Shown here one piece after another: positions 16,369-24,955 of a stretch of DNA of 64,000 nt. This DNA comes from an uncultured Pelagibacteraceae bacterium (GTDB lineage: Bacteria > Pseudomonadota > Alphaproteobacteria > Pelagibacterales > Pelagibacteraceae): contig CACNXC010000005.1 in NCBI GenBank assembly GCA_902624315.1, positions 1 to 64,000 on the forward strand. The letters are read 5' to 3'. The notes below the pieces were generated by a model. That model did no database searches, had not been told where the DNA came from, and was given only the letters and a program-made list of their open reading frames with translations. The translations under genes and the position numbers were made by a program. The first letter of the stretch is position 1; every line of letters begins with the position of its first letter.

Positions 16369-19052
16369 AAAAAAAAGATCTTTATTATGAGAGAATACCG
16401 ACAAAACTTTTTAGAGAAGATGTAAGATATCTGGGCAATGTTCTAGGTAAAGTCATTAAAATACAAGAAGGTCAAAAGTTTTTTGATTTAGTAGAAAAAA
16501 TTAGAAAATTATCAAAATCAAATAAATCAAGTCAAAATCAAAAAAAGTCTAATAAGAAAGTCATAAATGCTATTAAAAATCTTAGTCCAATTAATACATT
16601 TAAACTAACTAGGGCATTTTCACATTTTATGAATTTTATTAATTTAGCTGAGTTAGTAGATACTTCGAGAAGCTTGAATGAATATGAAAATAAAAAACAA
16701 AAAATACATAAAACAAATATTTTTATAGAGGAAATTTTTGAAAATTTGTTCAAAAAAAAGAATATCCCAAACAACAAAATATACGATTTAGCAAAAAATT
16801 TAGATATTGGTATAGTTTTAACAGCTCATCCAACAGAAGTAAAAAGAAGAACCTTGATACAGAAATATCATAGCATCATTGAGATTCTTGAGGAGAGAGA
16901 GTTATTTAAAAATAATTCTTTGCAATTAAAAAATCTTGATAAAAAACTTTATAATGAATTGACAATTATTTGGAATACTGATGATTTAAAAAGATTTAAA
17001 CCTTCACCTTATGATGAAGCGCGATGGGGACTTGCGATAATTGAAGATAGTTTGTGGGATACTATTCCAAAAGTTTATAGAAAGTTAAACTCGATATTTG
17101 TAAAAAATATGGGTAAGCGTTTGCCAAAAAATTTTAACCCAATTGTGTTTGGGTCATGGATGGGAGGTGATCGTGATGGAAACCCTAATGTTACTGCAAA
17201 AGTTACTAGAGAAGTAATTTTATTATCTAGATGGGAAGCGGCAAAATTATATGAAAAGGCTCTTACCAAAATAATCAGATCCTATTCTATGAAAAAGTGT
17301 TCGAAAAAAATTTTGAAAAAAGTTGGTAAATCTTTTGAACCTTATAGAGTTTTTTTGAGACCTTTAAGAGACAAAATGAGGATTACTCATCGATTAATAG
17401 AACAACATTTGGTTCATAAAAAGCCATTAGACCAAAATCAATTATTAAGCTCCAGAGAAGAAATATTAAAACCCCTTAGAGTTGTTAGAGAATCCTTAGA
17501 ACAAAATCAAAATGAAAATATAGCAAGCGGAGATTTATTAGATTTAATGAGAAGGGCTAAATGTTTTGGAATTAACCTTGCAAGATTAGACATTAGACAA
17601 GAGTCTTCAAGACATAACCAATTAATAGCTGAATTTGTTAGGGGTAAGTTTAATAAAGATTATGTAAAATTTAGCGAAAAGCAAAAATTAAATTTTTTGA
17701 AATTACAAATTAAATCTAAGACAAATAGAATAAAGAATTTTCAATTTAAAAATAGAGAAAATAAAGAAGTCTGGTCAACTTTTAAAGCTTTGTCTCAAGA
17801 GCCATCAGAATGTTTAGGTGCTTATGTAATTTCTATGACAACATCTGCTTCAGATATTTTATCCATCTCATTTTTGCAAAAAGAGGCCAATATAAAAAAC
17901 AAGCTTAGAGTAGTTCCATTGTTTGAGACATTAGATGATCTTATTAATGCAAAACCTATAATGGAAACTTTATTTTCACAAAGCTGGTATAGAAAATTAA
18001 TAAATTTTGAACAAGAAGTTATGATTGGATATTCAGATTCAAGTAAAGATGCTGGAAAAATTTGTGCTAGTTGGCATCAGTATAAAGCTCAGGAAGAGAT
18101 TATTAAATTAGCAAAAAAATATAAAATTAAAGTAACTTTTTTCCATGGTAGAGGTGGATCAGCCGGAAGAGGTGGAGGACCAATACAAGCTACATTAAGA
18201 TCTCAACCTCCAAATTCAGTAAATGGCAAAATTAGAATTACTGATCAAGGTGAAGTAATTCAACAAAAGTATGGTTACGAACCTTTAGCTAATTATAACT
18301 TATGTAGTTATATTGGTGCAGTAACTGAAGCAACATTAAATCCTCCACCTGTTCCAAAAAATAATTGGAGAAGTTTAATTGAAAAAATTTCTGATATTTC
18401 AAAAAATTCTTATCGAAAAAATATTAATCAAAGTTCGGACTTTATTAAGTATTTTAAAACAGTTACGCCCCATAAAGCACTTGGTAAATTATCAATTGGT
18501 TCAAGACCCTCAAAAAGAAAAAATGTTGATAATATAAAGAGTCTAAGAGCGATACCTTGGGTTTTTGCTTGGACACAGATTAGATTAATGCTCCCTGCCT
18601 GGTTAGGAAGTGCAGAGGCTTTAAGGTACTCTTATATTAAGAAATTTAGAAAAACTCTATACGACATGGAAAAAAATTGGCCTTTTTTTAATTCTATGCT
18701 TGATATGCTCGATATGGTAATTTCAAAAGCTGATCCCAAGATATCAATAATTTATGAAGAATTTCTTGCTGATAAAAAACTTCAAAGAGTGGGAAAAAAA
18801 TTAAGATTTCAATTTGAAACAATTCAAAAATTGAATAAAAAAATTACACCTAAAGAAATTCTCAAAGTAAGAAAAGAATTTAGGTCTTCAGTTTTAGTAA
18901 GAAATATTTATTCAGAAGTTTTGAATATTATACAGCCAATAGTAATTTATAAGTTAAAAAAAAATAAGAATAAAAGAGATGCAAAATATTTAAATGATGC
19001 TTTATTGACTTCTATAGCTGGAATTTCTGCAGCAATGAAAAATACAGGGTAA
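16365..19052 (+). CDS. ppc: Phosphoenolpyruvate carboxylase
   Basis: Fixes bicarbonate onto PEP to form oxaloacetate, the anaplerotic step that refills the TCA cycle. The 895-residue length is typical. Landmarks are the catalytic-histidine motif VLTAHPTEVKRRT near residue 150, GSWMGGDRDGNPNVT, the GYSDSSKDAG segment, and FHGRGGSAGRGGGP with the second catalytic region; a C-terminal effector-binding end (DALLTSIAGISAAMKNTG) is present. It overlaps the upstream glycosyltransferase by 4 bases. The functional link to those genes is unclear and may reflect packing only. Confidence 0.97.
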   Translation: MKKKDLYYERIPTKLFREDVRYLGNVLGKVIKIQEGQKFFDLVEKIRKLSKSNKSSQNQKKSNKKVINAIKNLSPINTFKLTRAFSHFMNFINLAELVDTSRSLNEYENKKQKIHKTNIFIEEIFENLFKKKNIPNNKIYDLAKNLDIGIVLTAHPTEVKRRTLIQKYHSIIEILEERELFKNNSLQLKNLDKKLYNELTIIWNTDDLKRFKPSPYDEARWGLAIIEDSLWDTIPKVYRKLNSIFVKNMGKRLPKNFNPIVFGSWMGGDRDGNPNVTAKVTREVILLSRWEAAKLYEKALTKIIRSYSMKKCSKKILKKVGKSFEPYRVFLRPLRDKMRITHRLIEQHLVHKKPLDQNQLLSSREEILKPLRVVRESLEQNQNENIASGDLLDLMRRAKCFGINLARLDIRQESSRHNQLIAEFVRGKFNKDYVKFSEKQKLNFLKLQIKSKTNRIKNFQFKNRENKEVWSTFKALSQEPSECLGAYVISMTTSASDILSISFLQKEANIKNKLRVVPLFETLDDLINAKPIMETLFSQSWYRKLINFEQEVMIGYSDSSKDAGKICASWHQYKAQEEIIKLAKKYKIKVTFFHGRGGSAGRGGGPIQATLRSQPPNSVNGKIRITDQGEVIQQKYGYEPLANYNLCSYIGAVTEATLNPPPVPKNNWRSLIEKISDISKNSYRKNINQSSDFIKYFKTVTPHKALGKLSIGSRPSKRKNVDNIKSLRAIPWVFAWTQIRLMLPAWLGSAEALRYSYIKKFRKTLYDMEKNWPFFNSMLDMLDMVISKADPKISIIYEEFLADKKLQRVGKKLRFQFETIQKLNKKITPKEILKVRKEFRSSVLVRNIYSEVLNIIQPIVIYKLKKNKNKRDAKYLNDALLTSIAGISAAMKNTG

Positions 19053-19061
19053 TTATAAATT

Positions 19062-19892
19062 ATGAGAGAAATTTTATTAATATTATTTTTTATTGTAGTA
19101 ATTGTTGGAGGTCTTAATTTATCAAAAGAAGTTAATGCAAAAGAAATTACCAACCTTCAGTGGAAAAAAAGTGTAGCTACAGGTAAGAAGCTATCTAAAT
19201 TTAGAGAAACTGTTACCTCTCCAGCTTTAGGTGAAAAAGCCTGGAAGATAACTTTATTACCGAGAGATTGTGGTAGGGATCAGGATGGTGACTATTCTGA
19301 TTGTACGAATAATGGCAAAGATGCTGTAGTTGGACATGGAGGAGGAGATCGAGCTAGGAGTGAGTATTCTGCAAAACCAAGATATACAGGAGAGAAGTGG
19401 ATATCGGTAAGTATTTATATACCTAATGACTTTAAATCTGTTGAGCCAGTCAGTACCTCTCTTTTTCAAATATATGAATGGGGAAATACCAATCAACAAA
19501 GACATCCAAGGATGATGCTTAGAGTTAAAAGAGGTAATTTAGAGCCCAGATATTTTGCTGTAAATGGAATGGACTCTCAAGGACTGATATATAAACATCT
19601 TAAAATCGATGACATGAGAGATAAGTGGACTACGATTATATTTCATACCAAAATGTCTAAAGATCCGAGCAAAGGGTTTATTAAGATGTATGTCAATGAT
19701 GTTCTTTATAACGACTACAAAGGAAGAACCGGTTATGGTGGAAAATTTTTTAACAAATTTGGGATTTATCATAGTTGGATTAGTAGATGGAAAAATGAAG
19801 TTCATGGCGAATATCCAATACAAGTTGTTTACTATGACAATCTTTTTAGGACTAGCAGTAAAGAAAAACTTTTAAAATTAATTCAAAATTAA
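19062..19892 (+). CDS. Secreted polysaccharide-lyase-like (jelly-roll) protein
   Basis: A 276-residue protein with an N-terminal hydrophobic signal (about residues 3-25) and a beta-rich body. The pattern RSEYSAKPRYTGEKWISVSIYIP, LFQIYEWG, RMMLRVKRGN, GFIKMYVND and FGIYHSWISRW looks like the PF14099 polysaccharide lyase family (PL20/heparin-lyase-like concanavalin fold). If so, it would cut uronate-containing glycans outside the inner membrane. No carbohydrate importer or further lyase is nearby, so a structural or glycan-binding role is possible. Family assignment is by eye. Confidence 0.6.
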   Translation: MREILLILFFIVVIVGGLNLSKEVNAKEITNLQWKKSVATGKKLSKFRETVTSPALGEKAWKITLLPRDCGRDQDGDYSDCTNNGKDAVVGHGGGDRARSEYSAKPRYTGEKWISVSIYIPNDFKSVEPVSTSLFQIYEWGNTNQQRHPRMMLRVKRGNLEPRYFAVNGMDSQGLIYKHLKIDDMRDKWTTIIFHTKMSKDPSKGFIKMYVNDVLYNDYKGRTGYGGKFFNKFGIYHSWISRWKNEVHGEYPIQVVYYDNLFRTSSKEKLLKLIQN

Positions 19893-19895
19893 TTG

Positions 19896-21173
19896 TTAAG
19901 CTCTTATCTTTGGTAAACAATAAAAATCAGCTGTATCTATTTTAGAAGAATATTGTCTTCGCATATTCCATTTTTTGTGAACCCCAGCACTTGCAAGACT
20001 TAAAGTGGATCTGCCATATCTATAATTAGTATTATCTATTGATTGCATTAAACTTTTTATTTTTTCATCTTTTTCAGATGAAAATAAATTTTTTCTACCA
20101 TCGTCATTATGCAGTCCTGTCAGCATCACCCCTGCTTTTTGATAACGATAACCATTTTTGAATATGTTTTCTAGTATTACAATTGCGGTCTTAACAGTTT
20201 CAATACTATTATTTGTTGCGATAGGAAAATCAACTGTTTTAGCATTTGAGTAATAACCATAGTCTCTTTGAAAAGGACTGGTTCGAACAAAAACTGTAAT
20301 TGCTTTTGCAACTAAAGATTCTGATCTTATTTTTTCAGAGGCATTCAAGCAGTAATTGGCAACTGCTTCTTTTAGTTCTTGAAATTTTTCAATTCTTTTA
20401 CCAAATGACCTTGAAACTACACAACTTTTTCTTTTGGTTTGTGTAGTCTCTAAGTTTATACAAGGTATTCCTCTAAGTTCCATTGCAGTTCTAGAACTTA
20501 AAACATTAGAACATTTTTTGATCCAGGTATTAGATTTACTCTTAAGTTGTTTAGCGTTATAGATACCATTTTTTTGATAGAATTTTGTTAGCTGCCTACC
20601 AACACCCCATATATCATTTATTTCAACTTTTTCTAAAATGGGGTCTAAATTTTCTATTCCAATTAAACTAGTTACGCCTGATTGTTTTTTCTTTGCAATA
20701 TGATTTGCAACTTTGCTTAAAGTTTTAGTTTTAGCAATACCAATACTAGTTGGAATACCAGTCCATTGCAAAACTGTTTCTCTAATTTCTCTACCAACTT
20801 TTTCAACTTCAGAGTCTGGAAAATTGGATAAATCTATAAATGCTTCATCAATAGAATATACCTCTATTTCAGTATTAAATCTTTTAAGTGTTCTCATTAC
20901 TCTTCTAGATAAATCGCCATACAAAGAATAATTTGACGAAAAAACTTCAACTTTATTTTTAACAATAATATCTTTTGCTTTAAAATAAGGTTCACCCATT
21001 TTAATCCCTAAAGCTTTTGCTTCATTGGATCTAGAAATAATACAACCATCATTATTTGATAGTACAACTACAGGTTTTTTTCTTATTCTTGGATTGAATA
21101 ATCTTTCACATGAAACATAGAAAGAATTACAATCAACTAAGCCTATTTTTTTAGTACGTTGAATGGATGACAT
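19896..21173 (-). CDS. umuC: Translesion DNA polymerase V catalytic subunit
   Basis: A Y-family polymerase of 425 residues that copies past damaged bases. The active-site acidic residues lie in GLVDCNSFYVSCERLF (D14) and VYSIDEAFIDLS; palm and finger motifs VVVLSNNDGCIISRSNEAK are UmuC-specific, and the little-finger domain follows (KRKSCVVSRSFGKRI). The C-terminus is complete. It overlaps umuD by 23 bases and is under the same SOS operator. Strong UV exposure in surface water is a plausible reason for keeping it in such a small genome. Confidence 0.96.
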   Translation of the reverse strand: MSSIQRTKKIGLVDCNSFYVSCERLFNPRIRKKPVVVLSNNDGCIISRSNEAKALGIKMGEPYFKAKDIIVKNKVEVFSSNYSLYGDLSRRVMRTLKRFNTEIEVYSIDEAFIDLSNFPDSEVEKVGREIRETVLQWTGIPTSIGIAKTKTLSKVANHIAKKKQSGVTSLIGIENLDPILEKVEINDIWGVGRQLTKFYQKNGIYNAKQLKSKSNTWIKKCSNVLSSRTAMELRGIPCINLETTQTKRKSCVVSRSFGKRIEKFQELKEAVANYCLNASEKIRSESLVAKAITVFVRTSPFQRDYGYYSNAKTVDFPIATNNSIETVKTAIVILENIFKNGYRYQKAGVMLTGLHNDDGRKNLFSSEKDEKIKSLMQSIDNTNYRYGRSTLSLASAGVHKKWNMRRQYSSKIDTADFYCLPKIRA

Positions 21174-21546
21174 AAGTCACAACCCCCCAAATAAAGACAT
21201 CCTCTTCTTCGTTAATCAAAATTCTATTAGAAAAATCTTTAGAGCCTGAGGATAGAAATTTTTTATCCCTTTCTTGAACTAAAGTTTTAACTACAAGCTC
21301 ATCATGAACATTGGCAATAACAGTTGAAAAGTTTTTTGGTTTTAAACTTTTGTCGACAACTAATAAATCCCCATCATTAATCCCAACATCGACCATAGAT
21401 TTTCCCTGCACTCGGATGATGAAAGTGGCAGGAACATTTTTGATTAAATGCATGTTCAGATCGATATCTTCTTCGATATAATCAGTGGCAGGCGATGGAA
21501 AACCAGCGCCAGCTTTATGCAGATAATAGGGAATAGTCAGCTTCAT
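21151..21546 (-). CDS. umuD: Translesion polymerase V subunit, LexA-like self-cleaving peptidase
   Basis: A 131-residue S24-family protein. After RecA-stimulated self-cleavage it forms UmuD', the partner of UmuC. The scissile bond is A14-G15 in KAGAGFPSPATDY; the catalytic serine is S50 (QGKSMVD) and the lysine is K87 (LVVKTL). The start ATG fits the E. coli UmuD alignment but has no Shine-Dalgarno site: the bases before it are the LexA operator itself. It is the first gene of umuDC. Confidence 0.96.
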   Translation of the reverse strand: MKLTIPYYLHKAGAGFPSPATDYIEEDIDLNMHLIKNVPATFIIRVQGKSMVDVGINDGDLLVVDKSLKPKNFSTVIANVHDELVVKTLVQERDKKFLSSGSKDFSNRILINEEEDVFIWGVVTYVIHSTY

Positions 21547-21593
21547 GTTCTTGTTTTGTTCTTATTTGTAGCGTAGTTATACAATGCAGTCAA
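21547..21593 (-). promoter_or_regulatory. SOS promoter and LexA operator of umuDC
   Basis: The plus strand reads GTTC-TTGTTTT-GTTC at 21547-21561, an exact GTTC-N7-GTTC alphaproteobacterial LexA box (GAAC-N7-GAAC in the gene direction). Upstream, TTGACT (21593-21588) and TACAAA (21570-21565) are spaced by 17 bases. Transcription would therefore start within the operator, about 12 bases before the umuD ATG, giving an almost leaderless mRNA. The operator match is seen directly; the start site is inferred from -10 spacing. Confidence 0.85.
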
Positions 21594-21667
21594 TAGGTTG
21601 TATTTTGAGTCTGTAACTGAATCAAAAGTGAATCAAAACGTGAACATCAAAACTATATTTTGTATGC

Positions 21668-21677
21668 TTGTGGATAA
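21668..21677 (-). other. Isolated DnaA-box-like sequence
   Basis: TTGTGGATAA is the reverse complement of TTATCCACAA and contains an exact consensus DnaA box. It lies in the 163-base gap between umuD and the SOUL gene. No second clear box or clustered array was seen, so this is not evidence of an origin; it could be a titration or regulatory site, or chance. Confidence 0.4.
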
Positions 21678-21709
21678 CTTCAACCAGAGATAGTTTAATT
21701 AGATATCAA

Positions 21710-22258
21710 ATGAAAAGAATTTTAGTAATTTTAATTTCAATATTAACTTTAAGTTCTCAAGCTATGGCATACGAAGAAGCAAATTACGAAATAGTAAAAG
21801 AAAATAAAGAGTATGAAATCAGAAAATACGCTGATCGTTTAGTCATTGAAACGAATTCCACACGAGGTAATGGTTTTAGAAAACTATTTAATTATATTTC
21901 GGGAAACAATGAGGAAAAAAAAGAAATTAAGATGACAGTTCCCGTTACTCAAGAAGTTAAAAATGGAAATATGACAATGCAATTTTATCTACCTTCAAAA
22001 TTTAGCAAAGATAATGCGCCAAAGCCATCCAATCCAGAAATAAAGGTTTTGACAATAGAGGGTGGTTACTATGCTGTTATTAAATATTCTGGACGATCTT
22101 CAGATCAAAACTTTTTAAAGAATAAAGACATCTTAGAAAAACGGCTTAAACAAGATAATATTACTATTTTAAGTCCTCCGATAAGAGCATCCTATAATTC
22201 GCCATTTACTTTACCAATGTTAAAAAGAAATGAAGTAATGTATAGGATAGATTTATAA
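21710..22258 (+). CDS. SOUL heme-binding family protein, exported
   Basis: A 182-residue protein with a signal peptide (MKRILVILISILTLSSQAMA) followed by a SOUL/HEBP domain. Landmarks are YEIVKENKEYEIRKYADRLVIET, IKMTVPVTQEV, MQFYLPSKFS and the C-terminal NSPFTLPMLKRNEVMYRI. SOUL proteins bind heme or tetrapyrroles; here it would act in the periplasm. A TTG at 21668 would add 14 residues, but that leader destroys the signal peptide and overlaps the DnaA-like box, so the ATG at 21710 is preferred. It ends 1 base before the GFA gene. Confidence 0.88.
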   Translation: MKRILVILISILTLSSQAMAYEEANYEIVKENKEYEIRKYADRLVIETNSTRGNGFRKLFNYISGNNEEKKEIKMTVPVTQEVKNGNMTMQFYLPSKFSKDNAPKPSNPEIKVLTIEGGYYAVIKYSGRSSDQNFLKNKDILEKRLKQDNITILSPPIRASYNSPFTLPMLKRNEVMYRIDL

Positions 22259-22259
22259 A

Positions 22260-22622
22260 ATGAAAAAATTAGTTTGCCATTGTGGTGCTGTAGAAGCAGA
22301 AATTAATTTAGATGGGGATTTAGCTAAAGTAATAAAATGTAATTGTTCTATTTGTAAAAGAAAAGGAGCAATCATGTCGATGGTAAAAAATGAAGATTTT
22401 AGAATTACTAAAGGTGAAGATAAATTAAAACTTTATCAATTTCATTCAAAAGTAGCGAAACATTATTTTTGCTCTGAATGTGGAATTTATACACATCACA
22501 ATCCAAGGATTAATCCGGCAATGACAGGATTTAATGTTGGTTGTATTGATGAAATAAATACTTTCGATATGAAAGAAGTTCCAGTAAACGATGGTCAAAA
22601 TCATCCTTTAGATAAAAAATAA
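22260..22622 (+). CDS. GFA-family (CENP-V/GFA domain) zinc protein
   Basis: A 120-residue protein with the glutathione-dependent formaldehyde-activating fold. The zinc ligands are CHCGAVEAE at residues 5-7, CNCSICKRKGA, and HYFCSECGIYTHHNP. The family was named for S-hydroxymethylglutathione formation, but many members have unproven activity. Given the C1 metabolism in the window (formate dehydrogenase, gcvTHP), formaldehyde handling is a reasonable idea. It is 1 base after the SOUL gene and 5 bases before glycerate kinase, probably one transcript. Confidence 0.88.
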   Translation: MKKLVCHCGAVEAEINLDGDLAKVIKCNCSICKRKGAIMSMVKNEDFRITKGEDKLKLYQFHSKVAKHYFCSECGIYTHHNPRINPAMTGFNVGCIDEINTFDMKEVPVNDGQNHPLDKK

Positions 22623-22627
22623 TTTTC

Positions 22628-23557
22628 ATGCAACAATTTAGTTTATGCTTTAGAAAAGTAAAAAAAGATTGTTTAAAGTTTATTAAATCTCAAGAAACAA
22701 AAGTAGATAAATTTAAAAACAAGGAAAGAATGATAAAGTCTTTCTTAATTCCATTATGTTTTTGGATTAGTAAAAAAGCTGATAAAAAAAAACCATATTT
22801 TGTTGGTTTAGCAGGAGGTCAAGGCACAGGCAAAACCACCATTAGTTCACTTATTAAGATTATTCTTACAAAGTACTTCAAATTGAAAGTTTTTAGAATT
22901 TCTATAGATGATTTTTATAAAACAAGAAAAGAAAGAATAAATTTATCTAATAAAGTTCACCCAATGCTTTTAACTAGAGGAGTACCAGGAACACATGATA
23001 TTAATATGATGTTAAGTTTTTTTAGAAAAGCAAAAAGTAGAAAATTTAGAAGGCTTAGATTGCCAACATTTAACAAAGCAATAGATGACCGATTTCACAA
23101 AAAGAATTGGTATGATTTAAAAGTAAGACCTGATGTAATTATTTTTGAAGGTTGGTGTGTTGGTGCAAAATCTGAAAAAAATAATACTTTAAAGAAAAAT
23201 ATCAATTCTCTAGAAAAAGTAAAAGATCAAAAGCAAATTTGGAGAAAATACGTTAACCAGCAATTGAAATCAAAATACAAAAACTTATATTCCCAACTTA
23301 ATTGCTTAATTTATTTAAAAGCGAAAAATTTTAGTTTGCTTCAGAAATGGAGATTAAAACAAGAAAGAAAACTTTGGGTGAAAAGTAAAGTAAAATCGAA
23401 TTCAAAAATAATGAGTAGAGGAGATGTCATCAACTTTATGCAGACATATCAAAGAATAACCCAGAATATGTTTAAAAATATGCCTAAATATGCATCTATA
23501 ATTTTTAATCTAAATAGTAACCATCAGATCAAATCTGCAGTATATAAAAGTAAATGA
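22628..23557 (+). CDS. D-glycerate 3-kinase-like P-loop kinase
   Basis: A 309-residue kinase of the GLYK/YggC-type P-loop family. The Walker A is GLAGGQGTGKTT (near residue 58), the acidic segment is FRISIDDFYKTRKER, and RGVPGTHDINMM and IIFEGWCVGAK are characteristic of plant-type glycerate kinase. It would phosphorylate D-glycerate to 3-phosphoglycerate, as in photorespiratory or glycolate/glyoxylate salvage. SAR11 cells use glycolate, so a role there is plausible. It overlaps the tolC-like gene by 4 bases. Confidence 0.82.
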   Translation: MQQFSLCFRKVKKDCLKFIKSQETKVDKFKNKERMIKSFLIPLCFWISKKADKKKPYFVGLAGGQGTGKTTISSLIKIILTKYFKLKVFRISIDDFYKTRKERINLSNKVHPMLLTRGVPGTHDINMMLSFFRKAKSRKFRRLRLPTFNKAIDDRFHKKNWYDLKVRPDVIIFEGWCVGAKSEKNNTLKKNINSLEKVKDQKQIWRKYVNQQLKSKYKNLYSQLNCLIYLKAKNFSLLQKWRLKQERKLWVKSKVKSNSKIMSRGDVINFMQTYQRITQNMFKNMPKYASIIFNLNSNHQIKSAVYKSK

Positions 23558-24849
23558 AAAAAATAATTTTAATTTTTTTTGGAACATTCTTTTTATCTTC
23601 TCAAGTAAATGCAGAGACCTTTTCTAGTGCTTTATCAAAAGCATATAAAAATAATTCAGAGCTTAACGCGGAAAGAGAAAATATTAATGTTTCTGAACAA
23701 GATCTAAATATTGCAAGAGGATCTTATTTACCAACGATTACTCTTGAGGGTACTGAAAGTCAGGAAGATACTAATAAACTTACTAATCAAGGTGGGGGAG
23801 ATGCCACAATTAGTGATGTGGATCCTTCAACAAGATCAGTCTCAATTACTCAAACTTTAATAGATTTTGGTAGAGGTGCAGATCTTGCAAAAAATAAGAT
23901 AGGTATTGATCTTGCAAAAGCGAAATTATTAAAAAAAGAACAAGACATCTTATATAAAACTACAGAGGCTTATACGGGGCTAATTTCAGCAAATGAAAAG
24001 TTAGAAATTAATAGAGCAAACGTTGAGCTTTTAAGCAGACAAGTTGAAACTGATAGAATTAGACTTAGTAGAGGTCAAATTTCTTTATCAGATGTTTCTC
24101 AATCAGAGTCCTCTTTAGCAGGCGCTGAGGCACAATTTATTAAAGCACAAAATGATCTATTAACCAGTAAATTAAATTATGAAAATATTATAGGCAGTAT
24201 TAATGATGTGCAATTATTGGATAAAAGTTCAATTATTAATTACGAACTTCCAGGAGATCTTAATTCAGCAATTGAGCTTTCAAAGAAAAATAATCCTGAT
24301 TTAATAATCGCAAAGTTAGAGTACGAACAATCTATTAAAGATAAATCAATAGCTAAATCGGATTTAGCACCTACTGCGAAATTGTCTTTTGAAAGATCAT
24401 ATACTGAAGATTTAAATACAACATATGATGAGAGAGAAAGAGATACAGTTACAGCAACTGTTTCGTGGCCTTTTTTTTCAGGTGGGAAAAACATTGCTAA
24501 ATATAAAAAAAATCAAAGTTTAGAAAATAGAAAAAGATTGATTTTAGATAGTGCCGTAAAACAAAATCAAACCGATGTAGCTAGCGCATGGTCTAATTAT
24601 CAATCTAATAGAAGTTTACTTAATTCTGTTCAATCCCAAGTTAAAGCTGCTGAAATTGCCAATGAGGGAATTGCTGCAGAATATAATAGCGGGGCAGGAA
24701 GAACAACTTTAGAGGTCATTCAATCCAACTCATTACTTTTGAATGCTCAAATTTCTTTGGCAGATTCTGAGAGAAATTACATTTTATCTCAGTTTAATTT
24801 GTTAAAGTCCTTAGGATTGCTAAACAGCGATTACCTAAAAATAAGATAA
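23554..24849 (+). CDS. tolC: TolC-family outer membrane efflux protein
   Basis: A 431-residue outer membrane channel component. A signal peptide (MKKIILIFFGTFFLSSQVNA) is followed by two internally homologous halves of helical coiled coil and beta strands. The first half includes ALSKAYKNNSELNAERENI and IARGSYLPTITLEG; the second includes AIELSKKNNPDLIIAKLEYE. TolC trimers form the exit duct for RND, ABC or type I secretion systems; no cognate pump is in this window. GRTTLEVIQSNSLLLNAQ near the end is typical of the proteobacterial TolC branch. It is the last gene before recA. Confidence 0.93.
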   Translation: MKKIILIFFGTFFLSSQVNAETFSSALSKAYKNNSELNAERENINVSEQDLNIARGSYLPTITLEGTESQEDTNKLTNQGGGDATISDVDPSTRSVSITQTLIDFGRGADLAKNKIGIDLAKAKLLKKEQDILYKTTEAYTGLISANEKLEINRANVELLSRQVETDRIRLSRGQISLSDVSQSESSLAGAEAQFIKAQNDLLTSKLNYENIIGSINDVQLLDKSSIINYELPGDLNSAIELSKKNNPDLIIAKLEYEQSIKDKSIAKSDLAPTAKLSFERSYTEDLNTTYDERERDTVTATVSWPFFSGGKNIAKYKKNQSLENRKRLILDSAVKQNQTDVASAWSNYQSNRSLLNSVQSQVKAAEIANEGIAAEYNSGAGRTTLEVIQSNSLLLNAQISLADSERNYILSQFNLLKSLGLLNSDYLKIR

Positions 24850-24881
24850 TTATTGGTTTTTTTAAGGAAACATAAAATATC

Positions 24882-24909
24882 TTGCTAATGAGAACAAAAT
24901 GTGTACATT
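24882..24909 (+). promoter_or_regulatory. Putative recA promoter with variant SOS box
   Basis: GAAC-AAAATGT-GTAC at 24892-24906 differs by one base from the GAAC-N7-GAAC form of the alphaproteobacterial LexA box found exactly at umuDC. It lies between TTGCTA (24882-24887) and TACATT (24904-24909), a plausible -35/-10 pair with 16-base spacing. This placement would block polymerase. One mismatch could mean weaker repression, which is usual for recA. Assignment by eye. Confidence 0.6.
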
Positions 24910-24955
24910 TATTATATGATTCGAGTGTTAAAAAAAGCAAGAAAAGAGGCAAAAA

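Noticed and set aside
21547-21709. Replication origin
   Set aside because: Only a single DnaA box was seen and no dnaA, parAB or clustered boxes; not sufficient for an origin.
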